Part shown: in pieces, positions 15,940 to 24,774 of the stretch
Layout of the letters: each line of letters opens with the position of its first letter
How positions within the stretch are numbered: position 1 is the stretch's first letter
Source: Citrobacter sp. R56
GTDB lineage: Bacteria; Pseudomonadota; Gammaproteobacteria; Enterobacterales; Enterobacteriaceae
NCBI RefSeq assembly: GCF_016811995.1
Contig: NZ_CP069159.1
Location: forward strand, 3,596,001 to 3,660,000
Reading direction: 5' to 3'
Length of the DNA stretch: 64,000 bases
Notes under the pieces: generated by a model
What the model saw: only the letters and a program-made list of their open reading frames with translations
Database searches by the model: none
Told to the model about the DNA's origin: nothing
Position numbers and translations under genes: made by a program

Positions 15940-16422
15940 TTAGATTTTAAGTGCAGCAAGGATTGCGTGTTCCATTTTCTCTGGGGTGGTGAACGGTGCA
16001 AAACGCTTGATCGGTTTGCCGTCGCGTCCGATCAGGAACTTAGTGAAGTTCCAGTTGATCCGTCCACCCAGCACGCCGGGCAATTCTTCTTTCAGATAAC
16101 GAAACACCGGGTGCGTAGCGGCGCCGTTAACCTCCGCTTTCTCGAACATCGGGAAGCTCACACCGTAGTTGATGTGACAAGTCTGAGCGATTTCGTCGGC
16201 GCCTCCGGGTTCCTGCTTACCGAACTGGTTGCAGGGGAAACCAAGCACCACCAGCCCCTGGGCGGCATACTTCTTGTAGAGCGCTTCAAGGCCAGCGTAT
16301 TGTGGCGTGAAGCTACAATGACTAGCGGTATTAACCACCAGAACCAGTTTACCCGCGTAGTCAGCCATAGAGATGAGCTGACCACGCAGGCTGGTGGCAG
16401 TCAGTTGATGAAAAGTAGTCAT
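15940..16422 (-). CDS. Glutathione peroxidase family protein
   Basis: 160 residues, a complete GPx fold of the BtuE/GpxA type. The peroxidatic Cys lies in NTASHCSFTPQY (about residue 36), the Gln in LGFPCNQFGKQEPG and the Trp in INWNFTKFLIGRDGKPIKRF. In bacteria these use thioredoxin or glutathione to reduce peroxides. It is shorter than E. coli BtuE and lacks its mid-protein insertion, so it is a distinct subfamily. The ATG at 16422 has GAGGATT 9 nt upstream. A 37-codon open frame ends just upstream on the same strand. It is an intact gene within a decayed region. Confidence 0.88.
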   Translation of the reverse strand: MTTFHQLTATSLRGQLISMADYAGKLVLVVNTASHCSFTPQYAGLEALYKKYAAQGLVVLGFPCNQFGKQEPGGADEIAQTCHINYGVSFPMFEKAEVNGAATHPVFRYLKEELPGVLGGRINWNFTKFLIGRDGKPIKRFAPFTTPEKMEHAILAALKI

Positions 16423-16432
16423 GTTGGAATCC

Positions 16433-16546
16433 TCAGAGCAGAACCAGTTCGATGACAACATTGTCACGAAGCGCGTTGTTGCAGGGGCACACGGCGTGGG
16501 CGATGCCGACGGTGGTGGTGTCCTGAATCGGGTAGAGGGTCTTCAT
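16433..16546 (-). CDS. Possible 37-residue small ORF before the glutathione peroxidase gene
   Basis: ATG at 16546 preceded by AGAGGAACG, encoding MKTLYPIQDTTTVGIAHAVC with a CPC motif shortly after, ending 10 nt before the peroxidase ATG. The good ribosome site and tight spacing suggest that it is translated and coupled to the peroxidase. It might instead be the N-terminal stub of a lost gene. No family recognised. Confidence 0.4.
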   Translation of the reverse strand: MKTLYPIQDTTTVGIAHAVCPCNNALRDNVVIELVLL

Positions 16547-17130
16547 GGCATCGTTCCTCTAGCTGTTTGTTCGCGCGATTAAATCGTGTGCGATACATCT
16601 TTGCAAAGTCGAATGAAAAGAACAACAAACAGACGATTTTTGACTTACTCCCCATTGATTAACACACCATGATGTTGGTCGTCTTCGTTTTTGGCACGAA
16701 ACCAACCATAGCGCCATCATCGGACGGCTATGAGGGAGGAGCAGACATTTACTTTGATTTTCTACCGTAAATGCATTACGTTTTTCGCGCAGTTTTCATC
16801 CGTTATATCCTGCTTTCCAGATCTGACGACTGACCTTATTTCATCGCGCCTTGGCCCACAGGTCTCTCACTCCATCTTACACTCTTATATAAACTGGCTG
16901 TCACTGAAGTCATAATATAAGCCGTCGCATATAAAAATTGAATCGCGTTTTGAAAAGCTGAACTTGCAGGTGCTCCTTTGCCGTCTATCATCAGATAGTT
17001 AAGACCAGGAATTTCAATAGTGGTTTTTATCTATTTCTTATAATCAATATATCTGGCTAGATATATTTTCTTCATAACAAACCTATAAGTTAAAAAATCT
17101 GCCATAACGACAGATTTCTTTAATTTATAA
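16547..17130. other. AT-rich intergenic region downstream of yeeN
   Basis: About 580 bp. It should contain the promoter of the leftward peroxidase gene near 16600-16700. Small open frames here have no coding signature. The part adjoining yeeN (17000-17130) is notably AT-rich, as yeeN itself is. Confidence 0.5.
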
Positions 17131-17847
17131 TTAGAGATTTGCAACGTTATGATATACTTTTTGAACATCATCGTCATCTTCAAGGGCATCAACAAGTCCT
17201 TCAAAGATTTCTAAATCTTCTGGTGAAAGTTCAATTTCTGATTGAGCAATCATTTCTAATTCTGTTGTTGAAAACTCAGTAATTCCAGCTGCTTTTAGAG
17301 CTGCAATTCCTTTGTGAAGGTCTGTAGGTTCAGTATAAATAATGATGTTTCCTTCTTCTTCGGTTACATCACGAACCTCAACTTCAGCATCAAGCAAAAC
17401 TTCAAAAATATGGTCAGGGTCTGTTCCTTTAAATACAATCACTCCAGTATTGTCAAACATATAGCTGACAGCACCTGCCGCACCGATATTCCCGCCTTTT
17501 TTATTGAAAATTGAGCGGATATTAGCAATCGTACGGTTAACATTTGAAGTCAATGTTTCAGCGATAATCATTGAACCATTTGGTCCAAAGCCTTCATAAC
17601 GGCCTGGCACGAACGTTTCATCTCCGCCACCTTTGGCTTTATCAATTGCTTTATCAATAACATGTTTTGGAACTTGTGCTTGTTTCGCACGTTCAATAAC
17701 GAATTTTAAAGATGAGTTTGATTCTGGATCTGGTTCACCTTGTTTAGCAGCAGCATAGATTTCTACACCGAATTTTGCATAAACGTTAGACGTTGCACCG
17801 TCTTTAGCCGTTTTTTTAGCAACAATATTGGCCCATTTACGTCCCAC
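17131..17847 (-). CDS. yeeN: YebC/PmpR-family protein YeeN
   Basis: 238 residues, matching E. coli YeeN in length and nearly throughout ([70 protein letters not shown]). YebC-family proteins bind DNA as regulators and some act in translation of proline-rich stretches; the role of YeeN itself is not settled. It starts at a GTG with a strong GAGGAG 11 nt upstream. Codon use is AT-rich (AAT, GAT, ATT, GCA favoured), unlike the neighbours, and the protein is closest in style to Gram-positive members, a mark of old transfer. In E. coli yeeN sits near tRNA-Asn genes; here it is in a different place, beside integrase debris. Confidence 0.93.
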   Translation of the reverse strand: MGRKWANIVAKKTAKDGATSNVYAKFGVEIYAAAKQGEPDPESNSSLKFVIERAKQAQVPKHVIDKAIDKAKGGGDETFVPGRYEGFGPNGSMIIAETLTSNVNRTIANIRSIFNKKGGNIGAAGAVSYMFDNTGVIVFKGTDPDHIFEVLLDAEVEVRDVTEEEGNIIIYTEPTDLHKGIAALKAAGITEFSTTELEMIAQSEIELSPEDLEIFEGLVDALEDDDDVQKVYHNVANL

Positions 17848-18149
17848 TGGAATAGTCTCCTCAAAAATTTATTTAGATTACTGGCAGGTTAATAACCTGC
17901 ATGTTTTTCTGTCACATTATATCATGATATGTAAATTCTCGTCTATGAGAAATAAAAACTCAAACTTTACGGGATGTTACTTTAAATTAATCAATAATTA
18001 ACATTGTGGATAAATTATTTCCAAAATTTATTCTGGTTATTTTATTTTTTATTCTCAATATTGAGCCGCAGCAATAATACATAAGACAAGAGAAACAAAA
18101 GTGATAATCCAGGCAAAAACACCGACTATTAAAGTTGCTGCTGAACTGC
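17848..18149. other. AT-rich upstream region of yeeN
   Basis: Very AT-rich, with TATATCATGATATG-type sequence near 17918 that could be part of the yeeN promoter. No gene seen. Confidence 0.5.
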
Positions 18150-18243
18150 TTACAGAGCACTACAGGCCATCGTGCGCAGCGCCTTACTGATGGTATTTTC
18201 GCTCATCGGCTTACGTGGATTATGGTCACCAGGAAACAGTTTT
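18150..18243 (-). pseudogene. Remnant of a P4-type tyrosine integrase
   Basis: On the minus strand the frame reads KLFPGDHNPRKPMSENTISK, then ALRTMACSAL and a stop. This matches two pieces of P4/IntS-type integrases (LFPGDHNPRKPMSENT...NKALR and FRTMACSSL) with the ~20 residues between them (including the box II His region) deleted. Stops flank the piece. It is a dead trace of an integrative element. Confidence 0.7.
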
Positions 18244-18321
18244 AGCTATAGGGCAGGATCGTCTACCGGGGCGGGGCCAGTCCATAAATGACTCTAAGGT
18301 GTCTGTTAAACCTGTGGCGAT

Positions 18322-18672
18322 TCATGTTCCAATGTTAGCTACAGCCCTAATCCTGATTGTAGAAGGTGGATAACCACCAATAACGGAAGGTAGTTTGATA
18401 CCGAAAGGGAACTGCGCTTTTTTGAAAACTTTTCGTGAGGCTTTAGACGCATAAGATGTCCCCTTCTCAGCACCGTTTGGTTTTGCCCTTGTAGGGAGAG
18501 TGTTACGCCCAGATACAACGGCAACTACAGCACCGAAATCAACAAGACCTAAACCAAGTTGATCTACAACATTTTCACAGAAGACCATGAAAAAAGTTCG
18601 GCGGCGGTGAGGTTTGAACGCCCCGCGTAGAAGTATGTTCCGTTTAGTTCCTCGACTGTGTCCACGTCTCAA
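18322..18672 (-). pseudogene. Fragment of an unrecognised protein
   Basis: An open frame of 116 codons whose later part reads VDQLGLGLVDFGAVVAVVSG, then NTLPTRAKPNGAEKGTSYAS and FGIKLPSVIGG with RIRAVANIGT at the end. The composition (Gly/Ala/Val, TSYASKASRKVF) looks like real protein, and I have an impression of longer enterobacterial proteins of toxin-like loci with PTR..GAT.GTS.AS patterns, but I cannot name the family. The first ~28 residues (RRGHSRGTKRN) do not look coding. Probably a truncated remnant. Confidence 0.4.
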
Positions 18673-19282
18673 TCCTTATGACTCTGCATGTATTGCAATC
18701 ATAACGGCTGATTTACATACAGTCGCTCCTAAAACATGGCGTTAGTCGCTCGCGTTATGCGACGTAGAACGAGGTCAGGCGGTTAAAGTGCCAGCAATGA
18801 CCGGAAGCCAGCTTCATTTACTTATGATGTGGCTCAGCGTGTTAAAAAGCTAATCTGAGGAATAGTGTCGCCCCTTCCATAGAAATAGTGAATAACATGA
18901 GGCATAAAATAATTGTTGACGGCGTATTGGCAAAAGTCAGAAACGCGAGCGTGATGGGCGCTGCAGTCCCGGTGTTTCGCATACTTGTCAAAACACCTTC
19001 GACTGGCAGTGCTTACATATCACTGCCAGTTCCTTCTGCACGGCCTGTCAGATCACGTAGGCCGTGGTGACGTTTTCAACCCACAGAGGCGGATTAACGG
19101 GTTCATGTTCTTCAGCCCTTCAGCACTCAACCTTGAGGATCATCTCGGTTTAGTGATCTCGCCTCAATCCCCGTTGTCAGCGGGTTGCATCACCCTGCAG
19201 GCATGCCGCAGGTCACTGCCGCTCAGGTTCTCCACGGTCGCACCCGGTGGAATTGTTGGGCTTCTCGTCATGAGTTACCGTT
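18673..19282. other. Intergenic debris with a 10-bp inverted repeat
   Basis: About 600 bp with no supported gene. ACTGGCAGTG (19002-19011) and CACTGCCAGT (19021-19030) form an inverted repeat with a 9-nt spacer and no T-run. The rest may derive from mobile DNA but I cannot assign it. Confidence 0.45.
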
Positions 19283-19349
19283 TCAATATTCCAGACAGAC
19301 TCGTGGTTCGTTTGAGCCTCCATGCTCGCCCTGAACTCCGGGCACACTG

Positions 19350-19889
19350 TAGGTTATGTCCGTTACCCAACATTCATCCGGAGCATCCGGATTGAACTGT
19401 CGCTGGAGCCTGTTGGGTGTAACTATACTGGCCTCACCTTTGCGTGCCCGTGGGCTCCGATACCCGACCTGAGCCTTTATCCCGACACGCTTCATCAGCC
19501 GCGAGACTCTGTTAACTCCGCACACCTGCCCGCTATCTCGCAGGTCGAGATGGATCTTGCGATAGCCATAAACGCAACCGGACTCCAGCCAGAACTGTTT
19601 GATTTGTCCTGTCAGCCTCAGATCTGCCTGATGCCGTAGTGAATGCGGCTGCTGCAGCCAGGTAAAACCCACTCGGATGAACATCCAGCCCCCGACAGAG
19701 CAGACGAACAGAACAGCAACAGGTGTTGTCACGGATAAAGGCGTACCTCTGTCAGACAGCTTTGCGAAGTACGCCGCGGCTTTTTTTAATATGTCCCGTT
19801 CGTCAGTAACCCGCTTCAGCTCCTTCTGGAGTCGGCGGATCTCGGCCTGCGAATCTGACTGTTCTTTGTTGGTGGAAGAGTCCGGCCCG
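19350..19889 (-). mobile_element. Degenerate IS3-family insertion sequence fragment
   Basis: Minus strand. The end of orfA is readable ([20 protein letters not shown], then DERDILKKAAAYFAKLS), followed in the +1 frame by the start of orfB (RYAFIRDNTCCCSVRLLCRG, then DVHPSGFY). A 2-nt loss after FY shifts frame to WLQQPHSLRHQADLRLTG ... YGYRKIHLDLRD ... LMKRVGIKAQVGYRSPRARK ... PDECWVTDITY. Homology stops there, before the DDE core is complete, so both ends are missing. One end abuts csiD at about 19890. Confidence 0.85.
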
Positions 19890-20654
19890 CATAGCCGCGC
19901 TGACGCATCAGTTCGCGGCGCAGGTCCGGGTGTGGGGTGAAGCGATCGCGGCCGTGCAGCCAGAACAGATTATTAATCAGCAGGAATTTCCCCACTGGCA
20001 CCGGAATGGAGAGGATGTTTTTGCTGCCTTCCAGCGCGTCAGACAGTTCGCTGAGCCAGGCGCCCTCGGCAAAATCTTTCGGCTGGGCGAACTGGTCGAT
20101 ATAGCGCATCACCGGCCGACCCTGCTGGTCGACGTCAAACACCGGGTGGAACACATCCGCGGTGACGTTTTTACTCGGCGGCGCGGTCAGCGGGTGGCTG
20201 AAGAACTGATCCAGCCCCTCCCAGTCGTCCAGGTGCAGCAGCAGGGAGTTACCGCCCTGCATGTTCTGCTCGTCGATTTTCATCATCAGCACGTAGTCGG
20301 TCAACTCCTCCACGAAGGTACCGTCGTTGTGCAGCTCCAGCACGCGATGGGGCTGGCGCAGGTAGCTATCTGAGTTATCGACGTTATCGATTCCCACCGC
20401 GTCGATCACTTCGTCACGGCTGAGCAGCGTGTTCAGCAGCAGCGGCTGGAGCTGGTTACCGCACATGTCATCGAGGATCTTCGCGATTTTGAAGCGCAGA
20501 AAGGATTTGTATTCCAGCGCCTGCACGGGCCACTGCTCTACCTCCCGCAGGAATTGCTGCGTGACCTCTGCACAGAACATGAGTTCCAGCAGACGCGGAG
20601 ACTGCTACGGGATAACGCATCGTCAGGCTGTTTTACAGCAGTAAGTGCATTCAT
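19890..20654 (-). pseudogene. csiD: csiD (glaH) glutarate 2-hydroxylase pseudogene
   Basis: Family: Fe(II)/2-oxoglutarate-dependent CsiD/GlaH, which hydroxylates glutarate in lysine catabolism. The ATG at 20654 starts [18 protein letters not shown], then the frame shifts before [20 protein letters not shown]. Two internal deletions compared with E. coli CsiD are visible: about 50 residues lost between the [12 protein letters not shown] and [11 protein letters not shown] segments, and about 8 after FSHPL. The iron ligands HND (LELHNDGTF) and a downstream HGRD remain. The 3' end is cut at MRQRGY, where IS3-family sequence begins. The usual partners lhgO-gabDTP are absent. Clearly non-functional. 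Confidence 0.88.
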
Positions 20655-21007
20655 CAAAATCAATCCTCTCAGAAAGTCTTCAGGAGACAGGGCTGTGCAT
20701 TTCGCCGCCATAAATTAAAAATATCTACATTTTTGAGAAATGGGCATATAGCGCTCAAATTGTTTGAATTTTGTGACGTAGGTGTAAAAAACGAGCGGGA
20801 AAAAGGAGCAAAAAACGCGGTTTTCTGTCGATGCAAAGGCGATATCGTGATAAGCATCACGGAAAAATCAGAAAAACAGTAACAAAAACGTGACATATCC
20901 TTACAAATTTTAACAAATCACGACAACGAGACTGTACGGCCTTCTGGCGCTCCTCTATACCTTGATCCGTGTTACCTGCGACACATCAACAACACAGAGA
21001 AAAACGT
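20655..21007. other. Divergent promoter region between csiD remnant and permease gene
   Basis: About 350 bp, AT-rich. It holds a CRP-like palindrome at 20846-20861 and should carry the promoter of the permease operon; in E. coli csiD transcription depends on RpoS and cAMP-CRP. Confidence 0.55.
20846..20861. promoter_or_regulatory. Candidate CRP binding site
   Basis: CGTGATAAGCATCACG is palindromic apart from the central four bases and matches the CRP core TGTGA-N6-TCACA in 8 of 10 positions. It lies between the csiD remnant and the permease gene, where CRP control of csiD is known in E. coli. Confidence 0.5.
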
Positions 21008-22489
21008 ATGGAACAGACTTCTGGCAAGAAAAGTGAAACAATTCATAGCGATACAAAACCGCAATTTAACCGATCCATCGGACTCATCTCTAACTTTTCG
21101 CTCGGGTTCACCTACCTCTCGCCGCTAACGGCGGTCTATTCCCTGTTTGCGTTGGCGGTGACGCTGGCGGGGCCACCGGCAGTCTGGTGGATCCCGATCG
21201 TGGCCTGCGGGCAACTTCTTGTGGCGCTGGTGTTTGGTGAAGTGGCCTCGCAATACCCGATTACCGGGGGGCTTTACCCGTGGGCACGTCGCCTGTGGGG
21301 CAAAAAATACGCGTGGATCGCCGCCTGGATTTATCTGTGGGCGTTGGTCGTGACCATCACCTCGGTAGCAGAATATACCGCCACCTTCGTCGGCTCGTTG
21401 TTCGGTTATGCGATCTCAGCAGGCAACATGCTGATCACCTCGGTGGTGCTGTTGCTGCTGATGATGGCGGTGAACATGTCGGGCACCAAAAACCTCGCGC
21501 GGGTCGCCCGTATTGGCTTCTGGTGTGAAATCGTCAGCGTCATTGCGCTGGGGATTTATCTGCTGCTGTTCCACCGCGCGCAGCCCTTCTCGGTGCTGTT
21601 TGACTCCATGGGCGTGCTGGCGAAAGACGGCAGCTACCAGCCCGCGTTTATGGCGGCGGCGCTGATCGGCCTGTTCATGTTCTTCGGTTTTGAAGCCTGC
21701 GGCAACGTGGCGGAAGAGGTGAAAAACCCGAGCAAAAAAATCCCAATTGCGATGATCCTCAGCATCGTGTTTGGCGCCCTTTCGGCGATGGTATCGATCC
21801 TCGGCTACCTGCTGGCGTCGCCGAACCTGATGAACATCGTCAACGGCAAAATCACCGATCCGATCCCGGCGATTCTCAACGAAGCCCTCGGTGAAACCGG
21901 TGCCACGGTATTTATCATCATCGCGGTGATTGCCATGTTGTCGTGCATTCTGTCGCTGCAGGCCGCGTTAAGCCGCCTGATTTTCTCCTTCTCCCGCGAC
22001 CAGATGCTACCGGGTAGCACCTGGATGTCGAAGCTGTCGAAAAACAGCGTACCGGACAACGCGATGATCGTCAGCTGTCTGCTGCCGGTGACCATCTGCG
22101 TGTGGGTCTATTTCCAGCCAGACAACCTCGCGCGCATCACCGCCTTTGCGGTTATCGGTATCTATATCTCCTTCCAGATGGTGGTACTGGCTGCCCTGCG
22201 CCAGCGCCTGAAAGGCTGGAAACCTGCCGGGGAGTGGAGCGTGGGCGGCTGGGGAATGCTGGTTAACGTGATGGCGCTGGCCTATGGCCTGTGCGGGATC
22301 TGGCTGCTGGCGCAACCTGCCGAGAGCAGCAGTTTTATCGACCGCTGGACGGTGCTGGTTGGGCTGGCGGTGGTGGTGGTGTCCGGGCTGATGTACATGG
22401 TGCTGGCGCGACCGTTCGGGCGTTCAAACGCACCGGAAGACGATGCCATTGAACATGCGAAACGACTGAACGCAGAACAATCTCTGTAA
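21008..22489 (+). CDS. APC-family amino acid/amine permease
   Basis: 493 residues with about twelve membrane helices. APC landmarks: the first helix FSLGFTYLSPLTAVYSLFAL (non-helical break region), GGLYPWARRLWGKKYAWIAAW, FGFEACGNVAEEVKNPSKKIP, and ALSRLIFSFSRDQMLPGS. It resembles the GABA/choline-type permeases paired with aldehyde dehydrogenases in Klebsiella-like bacteria. The ATG at 21008 is used; the reading from 20969 adds a polar leader. The aldehyde dehydrogenase gene starts 40 bp downstream, so the pair likely imports and oxidises an amine-derived compound such as a putrescine or GABA derivative (inference). Confidence 0.85.
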   Translation: MEQTSGKKSETIHSDTKPQFNRSIGLISNFSLGFTYLSPLTAVYSLFALAVTLAGPPAVWWIPIVACGQLLVALVFGEVASQYPITGGLYPWARRLWGKKYAWIAAWIYLWALVVTITSVAEYTATFVGSLFGYAISAGNMLITSVVLLLLMMAVNMSGTKNLARVARIGFWCEIVSVIALGIYLLLFHRAQPFSVLFDSMGVLAKDGSYQPAFMAAALIGLFMFFGFEACGNVAEEVKNPSKKIPIAMILSIVFGALSAMVSILGYLLASPNLMNIVNGKITDPIPAILNEALGETGATVFIIIAVIAMLSCILSLQAALSRLIFSFSRDQMLPGSTWMSKLSKNSVPDNAMIVSCLLPVTICVWVYFQPDNLARITAFAVIGIYISFQMVVLAALRQRLKGWKPAGEWSVGGWGMLVNVMALAYGLCGIWLLAQPAESSSFIDRWTVLVGLAVVVVSGLMYMVLARPFGRSNAPEDDAIEHAKRLNAEQSL

Positions 22490-22529
22490 CTAACTCAGAA
22501 CATAACAACGATCACTGATGGAGTCGGCT

Positions 22530-23957
22530 ATGCAACACAACTTATTGATAAATGGCGAACTGGTGGTGGGTGAAGGTGAACTGCAGCCCGTGTATAACCC
22601 GGCAACCGGCGAGGTGCTGGTGCAGATTGCCGAAGCCACGCCTGCCCAGGTCGATGCGGCGGTACAGGCTGCCGATCGCGCGTTCCAGCAGTGGGGGCAG
22701 ACTACGCCAAAAGCGCGTGCCGAGTGCCTGCTGAAGCTGGCTGATGTGATTGAACAGAATGCCGAAACTTTTGCCAGAATTGAATCGCTGAACTGCGGCA
22801 AACCGCTGCACTGCGTGCTTAACGATGAAATCCCGGCCATCGCCGATGTGTTCCGCTTTTTCGCCGGTGCAACCCGTTGTCTGAACGGCCTGGCCGCCGG
22901 GGAGTACATGGAAGGTCACACCTCGATGATCCGCCGCGATCCGGTGGGGGTGGTGGCGTCGATCGCCCCGTGGAACTACCCGTTGATGATGGCGGCCTGG
23001 AAGCTGGGTCCGGCGCTGGCGGCGGGCAACTGCGTGGTGATCAAACCCTCGGAAATCACTCCACTTACGGCTCTGAAACTGGCCGAACTGGCGAAAGATA
23101 TCTTCCCTGCCGGGGTGGTGAACGTGCTGTTTGGTCGCGGTAAAACCGTAGGTGACCCGCTGACGGGCCACGAAAAAGTGCGCATGGTATCGCTGACCGG
23201 CTCTATCGCCACGGGCGAGCACATTATTTCCCACACCGCGCCGTCGATTAAGCGCACCCATATGGAGCTGGGCGGTAAAGCGCCGGTGATCGTCTTTAAC
23301 GATGCAGATATTGATGCAGTGGTGGAGGGGGTGCGCACCTTTGGCTTCTACAATGCCGGGCAGGACTGCACCGCCGCTTGCCGGATCTATGCCCAGAAAG
23401 AGGTTTATAACACCCTGGTAGAAAAACTGGGTGTCGCCGTGGCCAGCCTGAAAATGGGCGCCCCGGACGATGAAACCACCGAGCTTGGCCCGGTCAGTTC
23501 CGCCGCCCATCTGGCACGCGTCAGCGAGGCGGTGGAGCGCGCCAAAGCGCTGCCGCACATTCGGGTAGTGACCGGTGGTAACAAGGCTGGCGGCAAAGGC
23601 TACTATTACCAGCCAACTCTGCTGGCCGGGGCGAAACAGGGCGATGAAATTATCCAGCGCGAGGTGTTTGGCCCGGTGGTGAGTGTCACTGTGTTCGACG
23701 ACGAAGAGCAGGTGCTGTCATGGGCCAACGATTCCCAGTACGGACTGGCATCATCGGTCTGGACCCAGGATGTGGGTCGTGCCCATCGTCTCAGCGCCCG
23801 CCTGCAGTACGGTTGCACTTGGGTAAATACCCACTTTATGCTGGTCAGCGAAATGCCGCACGGCGGGCAGAAGCTCTCCGGGTACGGTAAGGATATGTCG
23901 ATGTATGGGCTGGAAGATTACACCGTGGTGCGTCATGTGATGATTAAGCACGGATAA
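22530..23957 (+). CDS. patD: Gamma-aminobutyraldehyde dehydrogenase (PatD-like)
   Basis: 475 residues, an NAD-dependent aldehyde dehydrogenase. Motifs: [29 protein letters not shown] (cofactor Lys), SLTGSIATG (Rossmann loop), [12 protein letters not shown] (general base Glu), [14 protein letters not shown] (catalytic Cys) and EVFGPVVSV. The pattern and length match E. coli PatD/YdcW, which converts 4-aminobutyraldehyde to GABA in putrescine breakdown. The start at 22530 (MQHNLL) has GGAG 7 nt upstream; an ATG at 22518 precedes it. It follows an APC permease in an operon, not the usual ydc gene cluster, so it may be a second copy. Confidence 0.85.
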   Translation: MQHNLLINGELVVGEGELQPVYNPATGEVLVQIAEATPAQVDAAVQAADRAFQQWGQTTPKARAECLLKLADVIEQNAETFARIESLNCGKPLHCVLNDEIPAIADVFRFFAGATRCLNGLAAGEYMEGHTSMIRRDPVGVVASIAPWNYPLMMAAWKLGPALAAGNCVVIKPSEITPLTALKLAELAKDIFPAGVVNVLFGRGKTVGDPLTGHEKVRMVSLTGSIATGEHIISHTAPSIKRTHMELGGKAPVIVFNDADIDAVVEGVRTFGFYNAGQDCTAACRIYAQKEVYNTLVEKLGVAVASLKMGAPDDETTELGPVSSAAHLARVSEAVERAKALPHIRVVTGGNKAGGKGYYYQPTLLAGAKQGDEIIQREVFGPVVSVTVFDDEEQVLSWANDSQYGLASSVWTQDVGRAHRLSARLQYGCTWVNTHFMLVSEMPHGGQKLSGYGKDMSMYGLEDYTVVRHVMIKHG

Positions 23958-23981
23958 CAGTTATGTGGCTGCAATAGTAGA

Positions 23982-24420
23982 TTATATTGCAGCCACTGCT
24001 TTATGAAGTGGCAAGCCATCAGCCGCGACTCCCGCGCAATCATGGGCTAATTCCAGTAATTGTCTTTTAATTGTTTTGGCATCTACCGCCATATCTACCA
24101 TAGCAAAATGGATCTTATGTCCCTGAGTGACAACATACTCATTGGGCATATAACCAACGGCGGGATGAAGCAGAAGGCCAGCGGCATTGAGCGAAATTGG
24201 ATCCGCCTTGCTGCCGACATTCAGGGCGATATGCGCCCAACCAACAAACTCCGGTGCGACGGTGCCGCGGCCAGAAACACCGCAAAACAGATGATGCCAA
24301 TCAGCAGTACCACGCCGCGCGGGATGGCAAAGGCCGGGCCGTAATGGCCCACGGCAGCAGCCCTTTCAGGCCGAATGCCAGCATCAATACCATGCTGAGG
24401 GTGATGTAGTAGCACACTGA
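23982..24420 (-). pseudogene. Degenerate composite of gene fragments
   Basis: Minus strand, no intact gene. From 24420 leftwards a membrane-protein-like piece (YYITLSMVLMLAFGLKGLLP, then FAIPRGVVLLIGIICFAVFL in another frame) runs into a ~95-codon frame without start codon: APEFVGWAHIALNVGSKADP, LLLHPAVGYMPNEYVVTQGH, then KAVAAI and TAA at 23982-23984. I cannot name either source. The rest to 24700 shows nothing. Confidence 0.4.
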
Positions 24421-24774
24421 ATTTGGCCTGACCTGCTCCCCGTTGAACTCACAGCACGTAGCAGACAGGCTCGGGGCCAGCCTTGTTGCGTGCAGTAATA
24501 CCCTCTCAGGCAGATAAGCACCGGAAGATGCCACAGCCGTGGCCGAGAAGCGCAGCCAGCTAACGGTGATGCATCATACTCACCAGCGGGCTCTACGTGA
24601 AACAGGACGATGGCATGGGATTCAACCTTGTGCCGTAGCGGTGTGTCCTGGAAGATCGGGCGGCAGCGTGTGCAAACCGTTCTTTAGGTCAGTCAATATT
24701 TGACCGATCGTTAAAATATGGATATGTTTATGCCGAATAACAACTAACTGGCATTCAATTATTTCGACATTCTT
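24421..24774. other. Junction region and tetR upstream region
   Basis: About 350 bp without a supported gene. A motif TTGACCGATCGTTAAAATAT lies about 50-85 bp before the tetR start and could include its promoter and operator; CGTTAAAA..ATGG recurs before the MFS gene. Confidence 0.45.

Noticed and set aside
19816..20580. csiD reading as an intact 254-residue gene
   Set aside because: It lacks the N-terminus, has internal deletions compared with the family, and its last ~20 residues are read from IS sequence in the wrong frame.
22542..23558. Long open frame on the minus strand opposite patD (338 codons)
   Set aside because: It is the antisense shadow of a clear aldehyde dehydrogenase gene, with Arg/His-rich non-protein-like composition.
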